Source of the DNA: Pseudarthrobacter sulfonivorans
GTDB taxonomy: Bacteria; Actinomycetota; Actinomycetes; Actinomycetales; Micrococcaceae
Assembly: GCF_014712225.1 (NCBI RefSeq)
Contig: NZ_JACXBW010000009.1
Location: 170,297 to 234,296, forward strand
Length of the DNA: 64,000 nucleotides
Direction: 5' to 3'
The translations under genes and the position numbers were made by a program. Each line of letters opens with the position of its first letter. Position 1 is the stretch's first letter. The notes beneath the pieces are model-generated. The model was given only the letters and a program-made list of their open reading frames with translations, made no database searches and was not told where the DNA came from. Below are positions 36,294 through 47,225 of this stretch, piece by piece.

Positions 36294-36348
36294 GAGGGGT
36301 GAGCCATCACCGCTAAGCGCACGCTTTAGCGGTGGTAGCTCACCCCTC
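36294..36348. terminator. Bidirectional hairpin between ftsY and the MFS gene
   Basis: Perfect 11-base outer arms (GAGGGGTGAGC 36294-36304, complement 36338-36348) enclose a second stem (CACCGCTAA 36308-36316 with TTAGCGGTG 36326-36334). The right arm overlaps the last codons of the MFS gene. It has the same two-tier layout as the leuD palindrome. There is no strong U tract. Confidence 0.6.
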
Positions 36349-37563
36349 GACGCGTTTTAGGGGTTCGCGTGTGACGGCCCAGCAGACGGCGGCCACCACC
36401 AGGACGACCCCGGTGACGCCGAACGCCCAGCCGTACCCCAGCCGGTCAGCGAGGAATCCCACCAGCACCGGCCCGGCAATCGCCCCGATGTCTGAGGTCA
36501 TCTGGTAGGCGGCCAGGACCTTCCCGCCGGACCGCTCGTTCCCGATGACGTCCGCGACGGCGGCCTGCTGGGCGGGACCCAGTAGGCCGGAACCCGCTCC
36601 GGCCACGGCGGAAGCAGCCAGGAACCAGCCCAGCTCCGAGGTGAACCCGATGGCGGCCGTGGCGAGCCCGGCCACAAGCAGTCCGGCGATCATCAGCGGC
36701 TTCCGGCCCAGGCTGTCGGCCAGCCGCCCGGAAAATGTCAGCGCGGCCGCGTTTCCGCCGGCAAACACGGCCAAGGCCAGGCCTGCGGTTTCAGGTCCGG
36801 CACCCAGCGCGGCAACAGCAAAGAGCGGCACGGTGGCCATCCGCACCCCGAAGGTTGCCCAGCCATTGGCGAAGCTCGACACCAGCACCGAGCGGTAGGC
36901 ACCCACTCCGAGGGCGTCGGCAAAACGCATGGCCGGGGCCCGGTCGCCGGCAGACCGCGCCGAGGATGGTGTGTGGCTGAGCTGGGTCTGCACCACGATG
37001 GCAGCAAGGACAAGTGCCGCGGCGTAGCAAAGGAACGGCACCCGCAGCCCGAAGCCGGCCAGCAGGCCGCCCACCACCGGACCCAGGACGCTGCCCACCA
37101 GGAACGCGGACGCGTAAGCACCGGACACCCGTCCCCGGCTCTCAGGCGGTGCCAGCCGGACCACAAGCGCCATCGAAGCCACGGTGAACATCACCGACCC
37201 CACTCCGCCGAGGCCGCGGAAAACCAGGAGCTGCCAGTAGTTCTGGGCGAAGGCACAGGCCGCCGTCGAGACTGCCACGATCAGCAGGCCCGACACATAA
37301 ACAGGCCGTTCACCGAGGCGGCCAATGAGGGCGCCTCCGGCCGGCGCGAACACCAGCCGCATGAAAGCAAAAATGCTCACGATCACCGCGGCGGCCGTCG
37401 CCCCGACGTCGAAGGTGGTGGCAAATTGCGGCAGCACCGGCGCAACGAGCCCGAAACCGAGGGCGATAAGGAAGGCGGCGGCGAGCATCACCTTCACGTC
37501 ACGCGGGAGTGCGGGCCGGTCCGGCCGGATGACGGCGAGAATCCTTGATGTGGCGCGGCTCAC
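36340..37563 (-). CDS. MFS transporter (DHA1-like drug efflux type)
   Basis: A 12-helix permease of 407 residues with the loop 2-3 motif GRLGERPVYVSG, the motif C-like GSVLGPVVGGLLAG in helix 5 (typical of antiporters) and the second-half motif GRLADSLGRKPLM. The substrate is unknown. The start is GTG at 37563. The frame is open for 53 more codons, but that part overlaps the amtB control region and looks non-coding. It is convergent with ftsY and divergent from amtB. Confidence 0.85.
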   Translation of the reverse strand: MSRATSRILAVIRPDRPALPRDVKVMLAAAFLIALGFGLVAPVLPQFATTFDVGATAAAVIVSIFAFMRLVFAPAGGALIGRLGERPVYVSGLLIVAVSTAACAFAQNYWQLLVFRGLGGVGSVMFTVASMALVVRLAPPESRGRVSGAYASAFLVGSVLGPVVGGLLAGFGLRVPFLCYAAALVLAAIVVQTQLSHTPSSARSAGDRAPAMRFADALGVGAYRSVLVSSFANGWATFGVRMATVPLFAVAALGAGPETAGLALAVFAGGNAAALTFSGRLADSLGRKPLMIAGLLVAGLATAAIGFTSELGWFLAASAVAGAGSGLLGPAQQAAVADVIGNERSGGKVLAAYQMTSDIGAIAGPVLVGFLADRLGYGWAFGVTGVVLVVAAVCWAVTREPLKRVEG

Positions 37564-37618
37564 AGGGCGGCTGCCGTCATGATACTGGTTTCCTTGCAGG
37601 GCATTGGGCCGGGGGCCG

Positions 37619-37656
37619 GTGGAAGTGGTGAAACATAACCGTAACAAGCCAGATAT
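37619..37656 (+). promoter_or_regulatory. GlnR-like box 1 upstream of amtB
   Basis: GAAAC (37630-37634), six bases, then GTAAC (37641-37645) are perfect half-sites in the 11-base phase of the actinobacterial GlnR consensus. The flanking half-sites GTGGA and GATAT match only partly. Position and neighbouring nitrogen genes support nitrogen control; binding is inferred. Confidence 0.45.
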
Positions 37657-37682
37657 GCACCATTTACTTCCTAGAGGTTGTT

Positions 37683-37720
37683 GTAACAAACCAGCAATGA
37701 AATACCTCAGCGGTAGAAAC
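37683..37720 (+). promoter_or_regulatory. GlnR-like box 2 upstream of amtB
   Basis: GTAAC (37683-37687) and GAAAC (37716-37720) lie exactly 33 bases apart, the spacing of the outer half-sites of a four-part GlnR box. The two inner half-sites are poor. Weaker than box 1 but in the same phase system. Confidence 0.35.
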
Positions 37721-37807
37721 ACGGCACGGACAAACTCATTTCAGGACGCAAAAGGCGTTGGCAGGCGGAACACATCCGCAGCATCGATAAGAGGGAGGAC
37801 GTGCACC

Positions 37808-39157
37808 ATGGAACTTACCGCAGGTCACGTATGGCTCATGGTGGCGGCAGCACTCGTGCTGTTCATGACACCGGGTCTGGCATTTTTCTACGGCGGCATG
37901 ACACGCGCCAAAGCTGCGCTCAACATGATGATGATGAGCTTCATCTCCATCGGCATGGTCGGTGTGGTCTGGGTGCTCTGGGGCGCGTCGATGAGCTCCG
38001 GTGAAGGGTTCCTCCAGATCGTCGGAAATCCGTTCGCCACCTTCGGCCTTGAAGGCATCACCAGCCCCGACGGCCTGATCAAGGTGGGCTACGCAGCCAC
38101 CTTCGCCATCATCACGGTAGCCCTCATCAGCGGCGCGATCGCTGACCGCGCCAAGTTCGGCGCATGGACCGTCTTTGTGCCTGTCTGGGTCACGCTGGTC
38201 TACTGCCCCCTGGCTTACATGATTTGGGGCGGCGGGCTGTTCGGCCCCGAGGGTGCCATTGGACAGGCGCTCGGCCCTGCCATCGACTTCGCCGGTGGCA
38301 CCGTGGTCCACATCAACGCCGGTGTCGCGGCCCTCATCCTCGTTCTGATCATCGGCAACCGCCGCGGCTTCGGCAAGGACCCGAACCACCGCCCGCACAA
38401 CATCCCCTTCGTCATGCTCGGTGCTGCCATCCTCTGGTTCGGCTGGTTCGGGTTCAACGCCGGTGCAGCCACCACCGCTGAGCAGGGCGGCCTGATCTGG
38501 GTCAACACCCTCGCAGCCCCGGCCGCAGCCATGCTGGGCTGGCTCGTCACCGAACGCATCCGCGACGGCCACCCCACCTCCCTCGGTGCCGCCTCCGGTG
38601 TAGTCGCCGGCCTCGTGGCCATCACCCCTGCCTGTGCCAACGTCAGCCCCGTCGGCGCCCTCGGCCTCGGTGTGATCGCCGGTGTGGCCTCCGCCCTCGC
38701 CGTCGGACTCAAGTTCCGCTGGGGCTTCGATGACTCCCTGGACGTTGTGGGGGTCCACCTCGTATCCGGCATCATCGGCACGGTTGCCCTGGGCTTCATC
38801 GCCCTCCCCACCGACGGTGTGGGCGGCGGCCTGTTCTACGGCGGCGGACCGGCCCAGCTCTGGGCGCAGCTCGCAGCAGCCGGCATTGCCATCGCCTACT
38901 CGGCCATCCTGACCTCGCTCATCGCCCTCGCCATCCACAAGACCATGGGCTTCCGCGTCTCGCAGGAGCAGGAATCAGTTGGCGTGGACCTCAGCCTGCA
39001 CGCTGAGACGGCGTACGAATTCGGTGTTGGCGGGCAGGGCGGGAGCTTCCAGCCCCTCCATGAACTGATCACCGGCAAGTCACCGGCCAGTGAAGCCGAA
39101 CTGTCCGGAGCCAAGAAGACAGAGCCGGCTGCCGGCAAGGAAAGCGTGGAAGCATGA
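37808..39157 (+). CDS. amtB: Ammonium transporter
   Basis: Trimeric Amt/MEP/Rh channel for ammonium uptake. The 449-residue protein has about 11 membrane helices. The pore histidines are in GGTVVHINAGVAAL and VVGVHLVSGIIGT, and the family signature lies around GLAFFYGG and MTRAKAALNMMMMS. The cytosolic C-terminus is about 60 residues and ends AGKESVEA. The ATG at 37808 follows GGGAGGA. It overlaps glnB by ATGA. GlnR-like sites lie 90-190 bases upstream. Confidence 0.95.
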   Translation: MELTAGHVWLMVAAALVLFMTPGLAFFYGGMTRAKAALNMMMMSFISIGMVGVVWVLWGASMSSGEGFLQIVGNPFATFGLEGITSPDGLIKVGYAATFAIITVALISGAIADRAKFGAWTVFVPVWVTLVYCPLAYMIWGGGLFGPEGAIGQALGPAIDFAGGTVVHINAGVAALILVLIIGNRRGFGKDPNHRPHNIPFVMLGAAILWFGWFGFNAGAATTAEQGGLIWVNTLAAPAAAMLGWLVTERIRDGHPTSLGAASGVVAGLVAITPACANVSPVGALGLGVIAGVASALAVGLKFRWGFDDSLDVVGVHLVSGIIGTVALGFIALPTDGVGGGLFYGGGPAQLWAQLAAAGIAIAYSAILTSLIALAIHKTMGFRVSQEQESVGVDLSLHAETAYEFGVGGQGGSFQPLHELITGKSPASEAELSGAKKTEPAAGKESVEA

Positions 39158-39492
39158 AACTGATCACAGCCATCGTCCGCCCGGAGAAGCTGGAAGCGAT
39201 CCGGGAAGGCCTGGAGGCCTACGGAGTCCAGGGACTGACGGTCAGCGCGGCCAGCGGGTATGGACGCCAGCGCGGCTACACCGAGGTTTACCGGGGCGCT
39301 GAATACAACGTGGACCTCCTGCCCAAGATCCGGGTGGAAGTGCTCGCCACGGACGAACAGGCTGATGACATCCTGGACGTCATCATCGCCAGCTCCAACA
39401 CCGGACGCGCAGGAGATGGCAAGGTCTGGACCGTGGAAGTCTTCGAGGCAGTCAGGGTACGCACGGGAGAACGCGGCGTGGCAGCAATCTAA
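39154..39492 (+). CDS. glnB: Nitrogen regulatory protein P-II
   Basis: Trimeric sensor of 2-oxoglutarate, ATP and ADP that docks on AmtB and blocks it. The 112 residues include the T-loop SGYGRQRGYTEVYRGAEY with the modifiable tyrosine in EVYRGAEY (residue 51 in the family numbering), and the B-loop STTGRAGDGK-like segment SSNTGRAGDGKVWT. It could equally be called glnK because it is coupled to amtB. No glnD-type modifying enzyme follows, unlike in many actinobacteria. Confidence 0.95.
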   Translation: MKLITAIVRPEKLEAIREGLEAYGVQGLTVSAASGYGRQRGYTEVYRGAEYNVDLLPKIRVEVLATDEQADDILDVIIASSNTGRAGDGKVWTVEVFEAVRVRTGERGVAAI

Positions 39493-39498
39493 CAGCCC

Positions 39499-39536
39499 TC
39501 CGCAGTGATCGCCGGCGCACCGGCGATATCAGCGGA
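39499..39536. terminator. First hairpin after glnB
   Basis: TCCGC at 39499-39503 pairs with GCGGA at 39532-39536, with an inner stem formed by GCCGG/CCGGC around CGCA. It lies 6 bases after the glnB stop and directly before the longer hairpin. Confidence 0.4.
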
Positions 39537-39574
39537 GAGGGCGGGCAGGGAACCAGGTTCCCTGCCCGCCCTCT
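39536..39574. terminator. Bidirectional terminator between glnB and the G6PD gene
   Basis: Perfect 19-base arms AGAGGGCGGGCAGGGAACC (39536-39554) and the complement (39556-39574) around a single A. It lies between two converging genes, 43 bases after glnB and 10 before the end of the G6PD gene. Confidence 0.75.
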
Positions 39575-39584
39575 GCGTTAAGGC

Positions 39585-40988
39585 TTACTCCGCCTGCACC
39601 AAACCCGCCCAGCCCGCAGGACCCGCCGACCCGGCGTCGTACTCTTCCAGCGGTACCGTCCCGCGCTGCCAGGCCTTCAGTACCGGCTCAAGGATCCGCC
39701 AGCAGTCCTCCGCGGTGTCCCCGCGGACCGACAGCAGGGGATCGCCGTTGAGCACACCTTCCAGCACTTCGCCGTACGGCAACAGGTCCGAATCGCTGAG
39801 CTCCGCGTTCAGGGTGACCCGGCCCAGCGAGAAAATATCGCCCGGACCGTTGACGTCGACGTCGAACTGCAGCGTGTCCGGTCCGAATCCGATCCGCAGC
39901 TGGTTGGGGGAGTCGACCCCGGTGAATCCACCCGGGAGGTGCGGGACCGGGAGGAACGTGACCACGGCCTCCTTGCGTTTGGTGCCGAGGGCCTTGCCGG
40001 AACGCAGGATGAAGGGGACTCCCTTCCAGCGCCAGTTGTCGATGTCCACCTGGACCTCCGCCAAGGTTTCCGTTTCCCGGCCTGCATCCACACCCTGCTC
40101 CCTGGCGTAGTCCGGGACTTTCTTCCCCCCGATCGAACCCGCCGTATACCTGGCGCGGTGCGTGGACGTGGCGTAGGGCGCGCTGATGCTGCTGGCCCGC
40201 AGGACCGTTGCCACCGCGTCGCGCAGGTCGCGCTCGCCGATGGTAGCCGGCGGCTCGATGGCCAGCAGCGCCATGATCTGCAGGAGATGGCTCTGGATCA
40301 TGTCCCGCAGGGCCCCGGCGGAGTCGTAATACCGTGCACGCCCCTCCAGTGCCAGGTCCTCGTCGAAGATGATCTCCACCTTCGCCACGTGTTCACGGTT
40401 CCAGACGGGCTCAAGGAAATTGTTCGCGAAGCGCAGGCCCAGGATGTTCAGTACCGTTGCTTTCCCCAGGAAATGGTCCACCCGGTGGATGTGGTCCTCC
40501 GGGACCAGCCCCGCCAGCGTGTGGTTCAGGGAGCGGGCCGAGGCCTCACTGGAGCCAAAAGGCTTCTCCATGACCAGCCGGGTGCCGGGCGGTACCTGGT
40601 CGCGGTGCAGGGACTCGCAGGCCAGTTGGCTGATCCGGGGCGGCAAAGCGAAGTAGATGGCGGTGGGGCCTTCCAGGCCGGCCAGCAACGCTGCCAGCGC
40701 TCCGTTCGCGGTGACATCAACCTGATGGTAGGCCGTGGTTTTCTCCACAGCGTTGAGTGCTTTTCTTCCGGCAGCGTCCGCCTCCTTCGACGCAGCGGCG
40801 AAGGCTTCGTGGACCCGGGCCTGCCACTGGTCCGGGGTCCAGGCATCGGAGCCGGCGCCCACCAGGTTCAGTCCCTCGGCGCGACCCTTCGCCACCAGCC
40901 GGGCCAGGCCCGGAAGGAGCAGGCGGCCGGTCAGATCCCCGGAGGCACCCAGGATGAGCAGGGTTTTTACACTCGTTTGGCTCGTCAC
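39585..40988 (-). CDS. zwf: Glucose-6-phosphate 1-dehydrogenase
   Basis: NADP-dependent oxidation of glucose 6-phosphate, entry to the oxidative pentose phosphate pathway. The 467 residues show the coenzyme motif GASGDLTGRL, EKPFGSS, the substrate-binding RVDHFLGK, and QSHLLQIMALLAIEPP with the general-base histidine, so it should be active. It stands alone, without the usual tal, pgi, opcA or gnd neighbours, which suggests a paralogue of a main zwf. The start is GTG at 40988. It is divergent from ffh and occupies the spot between glnB and ffh. Confidence 0.88.
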   Translation of the reverse strand: MTSQTSVKTLLILGASGDLTGRLLLPGLARLVAKGRAEGLNLVGAGSDAWTPDQWQARVHEAFAAASKEADAAGRKALNAVEKTTAYHQVDVTANGALAALLAGLEGPTAIYFALPPRISQLACESLHRDQVPPGTRLVMEKPFGSSEASARSLNHTLAGLVPEDHIHRVDHFLGKATVLNILGLRFANNFLEPVWNREHVAKVEIIFDEDLALEGRARYYDSAGALRDMIQSHLLQIMALLAIEPPATIGERDLRDAVATVLRASSISAPYATSTHRARYTAGSIGGKKVPDYAREQGVDAGRETETLAEVQVDIDNWRWKGVPFILRSGKALGTKRKEAVVTFLPVPHLPGGFTGVDSPNQLRIGFGPDTLQFDVDVNGPGDIFSLGRVTLNAELSDSDLLPYGEVLEGVLNGDPLLSVRGDTAEDCWRILEPVLKAWQRGTVPLEEYDAGSAGPAGWAGLVQAE

Positions 40989-41076
40989 CTTGCCAGCATG
41001 CCATCATGCATGCCCGTCTTGGTACCCTAGATAGTCGAGTCCCCCCTGTAACTCCACTGAAAGAAGTGCGCGGCGC

Positions 41077-42657
41077 GTGTTCAATTCACTCTCTGACCGG
41101 TTGACAGCAACCTTCAAGAACCTCCGTGGCAAGGGCCGCCTCACCGAGGCTGACGTTGATGCCACAGTCCGCGAGATCCGCCGTGCCCTCCTGGATGCCG
41201 ACGTTGCCGTGCCCGTGGTGCGGGAGTTCACCGCCCGCGTCCGTGAGCGTTCCCTGGGGGCTGAGGTATCCGGGGCGCTGAACCCCAGCCAGCAGATCGT
41301 GAAGATCGTGAACGAGGAACTGGTGGAGATCCTCGGCGGCGAGACCCGCCGCATCCGCCTGGCCAAGACCGGCCCCACCATCATCATGCTCGCCGGCCTG
41401 CAGGGCGCGGGCAAGACCACCCTTGCAGGCAAGCTCTCCAAGTGGCTCAAGGCCCAGGGGCACAGCCCCATGCTGGTGGCGTGCGACCTCCAGCGCCCCA
41501 ACGCCGTCACCCAGCTCCAGGTGGTGGGCAAGCGTGCCGGCGTGCCCGTCTTTGCGCCGCACCCCGGAGCCACCTCCGAACTTGACCACCCCGCCGGTGA
41601 CCCTGTCGCCGTCGCCCGTGCCGGCGTCGAGGAAGCCCGCCAGAAACTGCACGACGTTGTCATCGTCGACACCGCCGGCCGCCTGGGTGTCGACGCCGAG
41701 ATGATGGAGCAGGCGCGCCAGATCCGCCGCGCCATCGTCCCCAATGAAGTTCTTTTTGTGATCGACTCCATGATCGGCCAGGACGCCGTGAACACGGCGA
41801 TGGCGTTCGATGAAGGCGTCAACTTCACGGGCATCGTGCTGTCAAAGCTCGACGGCGACGCCCGCGGCGGTGCCGCACTTTCGGTTGCGTCGGTCACCGG
41901 CAAGCCGGTGATGTTCGCGTCCACCGGTGAAGGTGTGGACGACTTTGAGCTCTTCCACCCGGACCGGATGGCCTCCCGCATCCTGGACATGGGTGACGTC
42001 CTCACCCTGATCGAGCAGGCAGAAAAGAACTGGGACAAGGACGAAGCAGCCCGGATGGCGAAGAAGTTCGCCGACCAGGAAGACTTCACCCTGGACGACT
42101 TCCTGGCCCAGATGCAGCAGATCCGCAACATGGGCTCCATGAAGAAAATGCTCATGATGATGCCCGGCGCGCAGAACATCCGCCAGCAGCTCGAAAACTT
42201 CGACGAGCGTGAGATCGACCGCGTCGAGGCGATCGTCCGCTCCATGACGCCGCACGAGCGCGTGGCACCGAAGATCATCAACGGCTCCCGCCGCGCCCGC
42301 ATCGCCAGGGGTTCGGGGGTGCACGTGTCCGAGGTCAACGGCCTGCTGGAGCGTTTCGCCCAGGCCCAGAAGATGATGAAGAAGATGGCCCAGGGCGGCG
42401 GCATGCCCGGAATGCCTGGTATGCCCGGCATGGGCGGGCCCGGTGGCGCACGGAAGAATGGCAAGAACGCCCCGAAGAAGAAGGCGCGTTCCGGCAACCC
42501 GGCCAAGGCAGCCCAGGAGCTCAAGGATGCCGAGGCCCGGCGCGCCGGTGCGGCGAAGGCCCTGCCGACGGGCGCGGCATTCGGCCAGCAGGCCGGCGAC
42601 TTCGATCCCTCGCAGCTGAACCTGCCCAAGGGCTTCGACAAGTTCCTCGGCAAGTAA
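41077..42657 (+). CDS. ffh: Signal recognition particle protein Ffh
   Basis: GTPase subunit of SRP that binds signal sequences at the ribosome and docks on FtsY. The 526 residues have the N domain, G1 GLQGAGKTTLAGKL, G3 DTAGRLG, G4 SKLDGDARGG, and the methionine-rich M domain (about 300-440) with MKKMLMMM and the SGVHVSEVN RNA-binding region. A Gly/Met and Lys/Ala-rich tail follows. The start is GTG at 41077. Together with ftsY at 35 kb it gives the complete protein part of the pathway. Confidence 0.96.
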   Translation: MFNSLSDRLTATFKNLRGKGRLTEADVDATVREIRRALLDADVAVPVVREFTARVRERSLGAEVSGALNPSQQIVKIVNEELVEILGGETRRIRLAKTGPTIIMLAGLQGAGKTTLAGKLSKWLKAQGHSPMLVACDLQRPNAVTQLQVVGKRAGVPVFAPHPGATSELDHPAGDPVAVARAGVEEARQKLHDVVIVDTAGRLGVDAEMMEQARQIRRAIVPNEVLFVIDSMIGQDAVNTAMAFDEGVNFTGIVLSKLDGDARGGAALSVASVTGKPVMFASTGEGVDDFELFHPDRMASRILDMGDVLTLIEQAEKNWDKDEAARMAKKFADQEDFTLDDFLAQMQQIRNMGSMKKMLMMMPGAQNIRQQLENFDEREIDRVEAIVRSMTPHERVAPKIINGSRRARIARGSGVHVSEVNGLLERFAQAQKMMKKMAQGGGMPGMPGMPGMGGPGGARKNGKNAPKKKARSGNPAKAAQELKDAEARRAGAAKALPTGAAFGQQAGDFDPSQLNLPKGFDKFLGK

Positions 42658-42680
42658 CCACCACCCGCCCGCCCAACTAG

Positions 42681-42728
42681 GTAGCAGTAAGTGTCGTTTT
42701 GAACGCTCTAAACGACACTTGCTGCTAC
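42681..42728 (+). terminator. Long hairpin after ffh
   Basis: 19-base arms, GTAGCAGTAAGTGTCGTTT (42681-42699) and its complement (42710-42728) with one G-U pair, around a 10-base loop. They are followed by ACTTACTTTTG, so intrinsic termination is plausible. It starts 23 bases after ffh. Confidence 0.7.
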
Positions 42729-42766
42729 TTACTTTTGATGTCATTGCCGTGGAATAGGGTTGGGTC

Positions 42767-45426
<2,660 letters not shown>

Positions 45427-45506
45427 AAGTCGAAGCTACCACAGGGTGAGGGAGGCTGCGTGACAGCAATCACGGGAGGCAGTCACAATCGGAGCTACAC
45501 CAGCGC

Positions 45507-45535
45507 TTGAATTAAATTGAAGCTTCAAGTAAATT
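45507..45535 (+). promoter_or_regulatory. Promoter of the VOC dioxygenase-like gene
   Basis: TTGAAT (45507-45512), 17 bases, TAAATT (45530-45535). The AT-rich stretch stands out from the GC-rich surroundings. The transcript would start near 45542, about 45 bases before the ATG. Confidence 0.55.
45517..45528. promoter_or_regulatory. Operator palindrome in the VOC gene promoter
   Basis: TTGAAGCTTCAA is a perfect 12-base palindrome placed wholly inside the 17-base promoter spacer, where a bound dimer would block RNA polymerase. A direct TTGAA half-copy lies 10 bases upstream. The symmetry suits a MarR-type repressor (inference); no such gene is in the window. Confidence 0.5.
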
Positions 45536-45586
45536 AGATGCATAACGGCTTTCAACCCCGAAGGCCGGCGGACCGGGAGCGTTCAC

Positions 45587-46462
45587 ATGACTGCAGAAGC
45601 CACCAGCCAGGATCTTCTACCTGCCGACCTCTCCATGGGCACCGTGATGCTCAAGGTGGGCGACATGAAGCTGATGACCGATTACTACCAGCGGGCACTT
45701 GGCCTGGAGGTTGTCGCCGAGGAGGATGGCGGCCTGTACCTCGGCCGTCGCCAGCGCCCCCTGGTCCACCTGGCACCCGCGCCGGCGCTGCACCTGCCGG
45801 GCAGGGGAGAGGCCGGGCTGTTCCACACGGCCCTGCTTTTTGAAGACCAGTCCGCGCTGGCTGCCACGGTTGCCACCGCCGCCCAGTTTGACCCCCGGCT
45901 CTTCACCGGGAGCGCCGACCACCTGGTCAGCGAGGCCTTCTACTTCAACGACCCGGAGGGCAACGGCATTGAGCTCTACTGGGACCGCCCCCGCAAGAAC
46001 TGGTCCTGGAACGGCACCGAAGTGGTGATGGACAGCCTGGCGCTGCCGCCCCAGCGCTACCTGGAGCAGCACCTTTCCCAGGAATCCCTGGACGGCCAAC
46101 TGGCCACCGACGCCGGCGTGGGCCACGTCCACCTGCAGGTGGGGGACGTTCAGTCGGCCCACGATTTCTACGTGGGCACCCTGGGCTTCGAGAAGACCGC
46201 AGGCTGGCATGGGCAGGCCCTGTTTGTCTCGGCAGGCCGGTATCACCACCACATGGCCATGAACGTGTGGAACAGCCGCGGCGCCGGTCCCCGCAAAGAC
46301 ACCCTCGGTCTCGGCGAGGTGCTCATCGAGGTGGCTTCCGGTGACGACGTCGGGGCGCTCGCCGACCGCCTGAAGGTCGCCGGTGTGGCCTCCCACCACA
46401 CTGGCGCCGAGCTCCGGTTCGAGGATCCTTGGCGCAACAATATCCGGGTCGCTGTCCGCTGA
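45587..46462 (+). CDS. Two-domain VOC protein (catechol-2,3-dioxygenase/CatE-like)
   Basis: 291 residues with two vicinal-oxygen-chelate domains, about 15-145 and 175-290. Domain one starts MGTVMLKVGDMKLMTDYYQRAL and includes FHTALLF and DPEGNGIELYWDRPR. Domain two starts VGHVHLQVGDVQSAHDFY and includes YHHHMAMNVW. This layout matches the CatE/YfiE group of ring-cleaving or glyoxalase-related enzymes involved in quinone and catechol detoxification. The metal ligands would be His/His/Glu. The ATG is at 45587. It has its own promoter with an embedded palindrome, which suggests induction by a small molecule. Confidence 0.8.
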   Translation: MTAEATSQDLLPADLSMGTVMLKVGDMKLMTDYYQRALGLEVVAEEDGGLYLGRRQRPLVHLAPAPALHLPGRGEAGLFHTALLFEDQSALAATVATAAQFDPRLFTGSADHLVSEAFYFNDPEGNGIELYWDRPRKNWSWNGTEVVMDSLALPPQRYLEQHLSQESLDGQLATDAGVGHVHLQVGDVQSAHDFYVGTLGFEKTAGWHGQALFVSAGRYHHHMAMNVWNSRGAGPRKDTLGLGEVLIEVASGDDVGALADRLKVAGVASHHTGAELRFEDPWRNNIRVAVR

Positions 46463-46576
46463 CTGCCCTTGGCCCGAAGTGCGGCCTGCCATGCACTAGG
46501 CTGATTTTGAACGGCCGGGGCTGCACTCGATGCTGCCCGTCCGGGCCGCACCGTCGACGGAATGAGGGCTGTTCCC

Positions 46577-47014
46577 ATGGGCTTCACTGAAATCTTTGTA
46601 GCTACCCACGATGCCGCGCTGAAACGCGCCGGCGTCCTCGATGCCGGCGGCTCGCCGTCCGGCCCCGCGCTGCGGATACCTGGCGTCAGTGATTTCGAAA
46701 TCGAACAGCTTGGCGATCTCGCCGGGGCTGCGGTCCACGCCGGCGGCGAGGGGTACGAACTCGCCATGGTTGACGTCTCCAGCGACTCCCTCCTTGGCGT
46801 TCCGCCGGCCATGGTCCGGGCTCTCGCGGACCTCCTCACCTATGAAACTGAGGGTGAGGGCAACGTGTTGGACGACGTCGCCGAAAAATGGGCCGCCCAG
46901 GACGACATGCCCTTCGGCGCGGCTGACGCCCGGACATATGTCCAACAGCTTGCCGAGCTCGCCGGCGGAATCGACGACGCCGATCGCACCGGTTTGTACG
47001 TCTGGTCGTCCTAG
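46577..47014 (+). CDS. Conserved-looking protein of unknown function
   Basis: Not recognised. About 145 residues, acidic, soluble, no signal peptide or membrane segment. It begins MGFTEIFVATHDAALKRAGVLD and has an aspartate-rich middle and a C-terminal GLYVWSS. Codon use is like its neighbours. The ATG at 46577 has GAGGGC upstream; the ATG 15 bases earlier is an alternative. It stands alone between the VOC gene and the rpsP operon. A role cannot be proposed. Confidence 0.6.
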   Translation: MGFTEIFVATHDAALKRAGVLDAGGSPSGPALRIPGVSDFEIEQLGDLAGAAVHAGGEGYELAMVDVSSDSLLGVPPAMVRALADLLTYETEGEGNVLDDVAEKWAAQDDMPFGAADARTYVQQLAELAGGIDDADRTGLYVWSS

Positions 47015-47088
47015 GCCCGCAAGAGGCCCCGGGTCCCTCCGTCTGCCGCTTCCAACCGTGTCAAGTCGAAATCCTGGCGCTGATCTGG

Positions 47089-47094
47089 CACAAT
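47089..47094 (+). promoter_or_regulatory. Putative -10 box of the rpsP operon
   Basis: CACAAT within GGCACAATAA. The same context recurs before DUF3145 (57041-57046) and, as CAAAAT, before rplS. No good -35 hexamer is seen at 17-18 bases. The transcript would have about 125 untranslated bases. Confidence 0.3.
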
Positions 47095-47225
47095 AAACAG
47101 GTACTCGATCTGCGTGGCCCCTCTCTCCGCGTCCGGATCCTGTCCTTCGAACCCTCAAGTATGGCCCGCCCCACGGGTGCAGAACGTCGGTTCAACCCTT
47201 TTCTGAAACAGGAGTGACCACAAAA

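Noticed and set aside
36340..37722. Longer N-terminus for the MFS gene starting at 37722
   Set aside because: The extra 53 codons would overlap the nitrogen-type control sites before amtB and do not read like a transporter tail; GTG 37563 fits the family.
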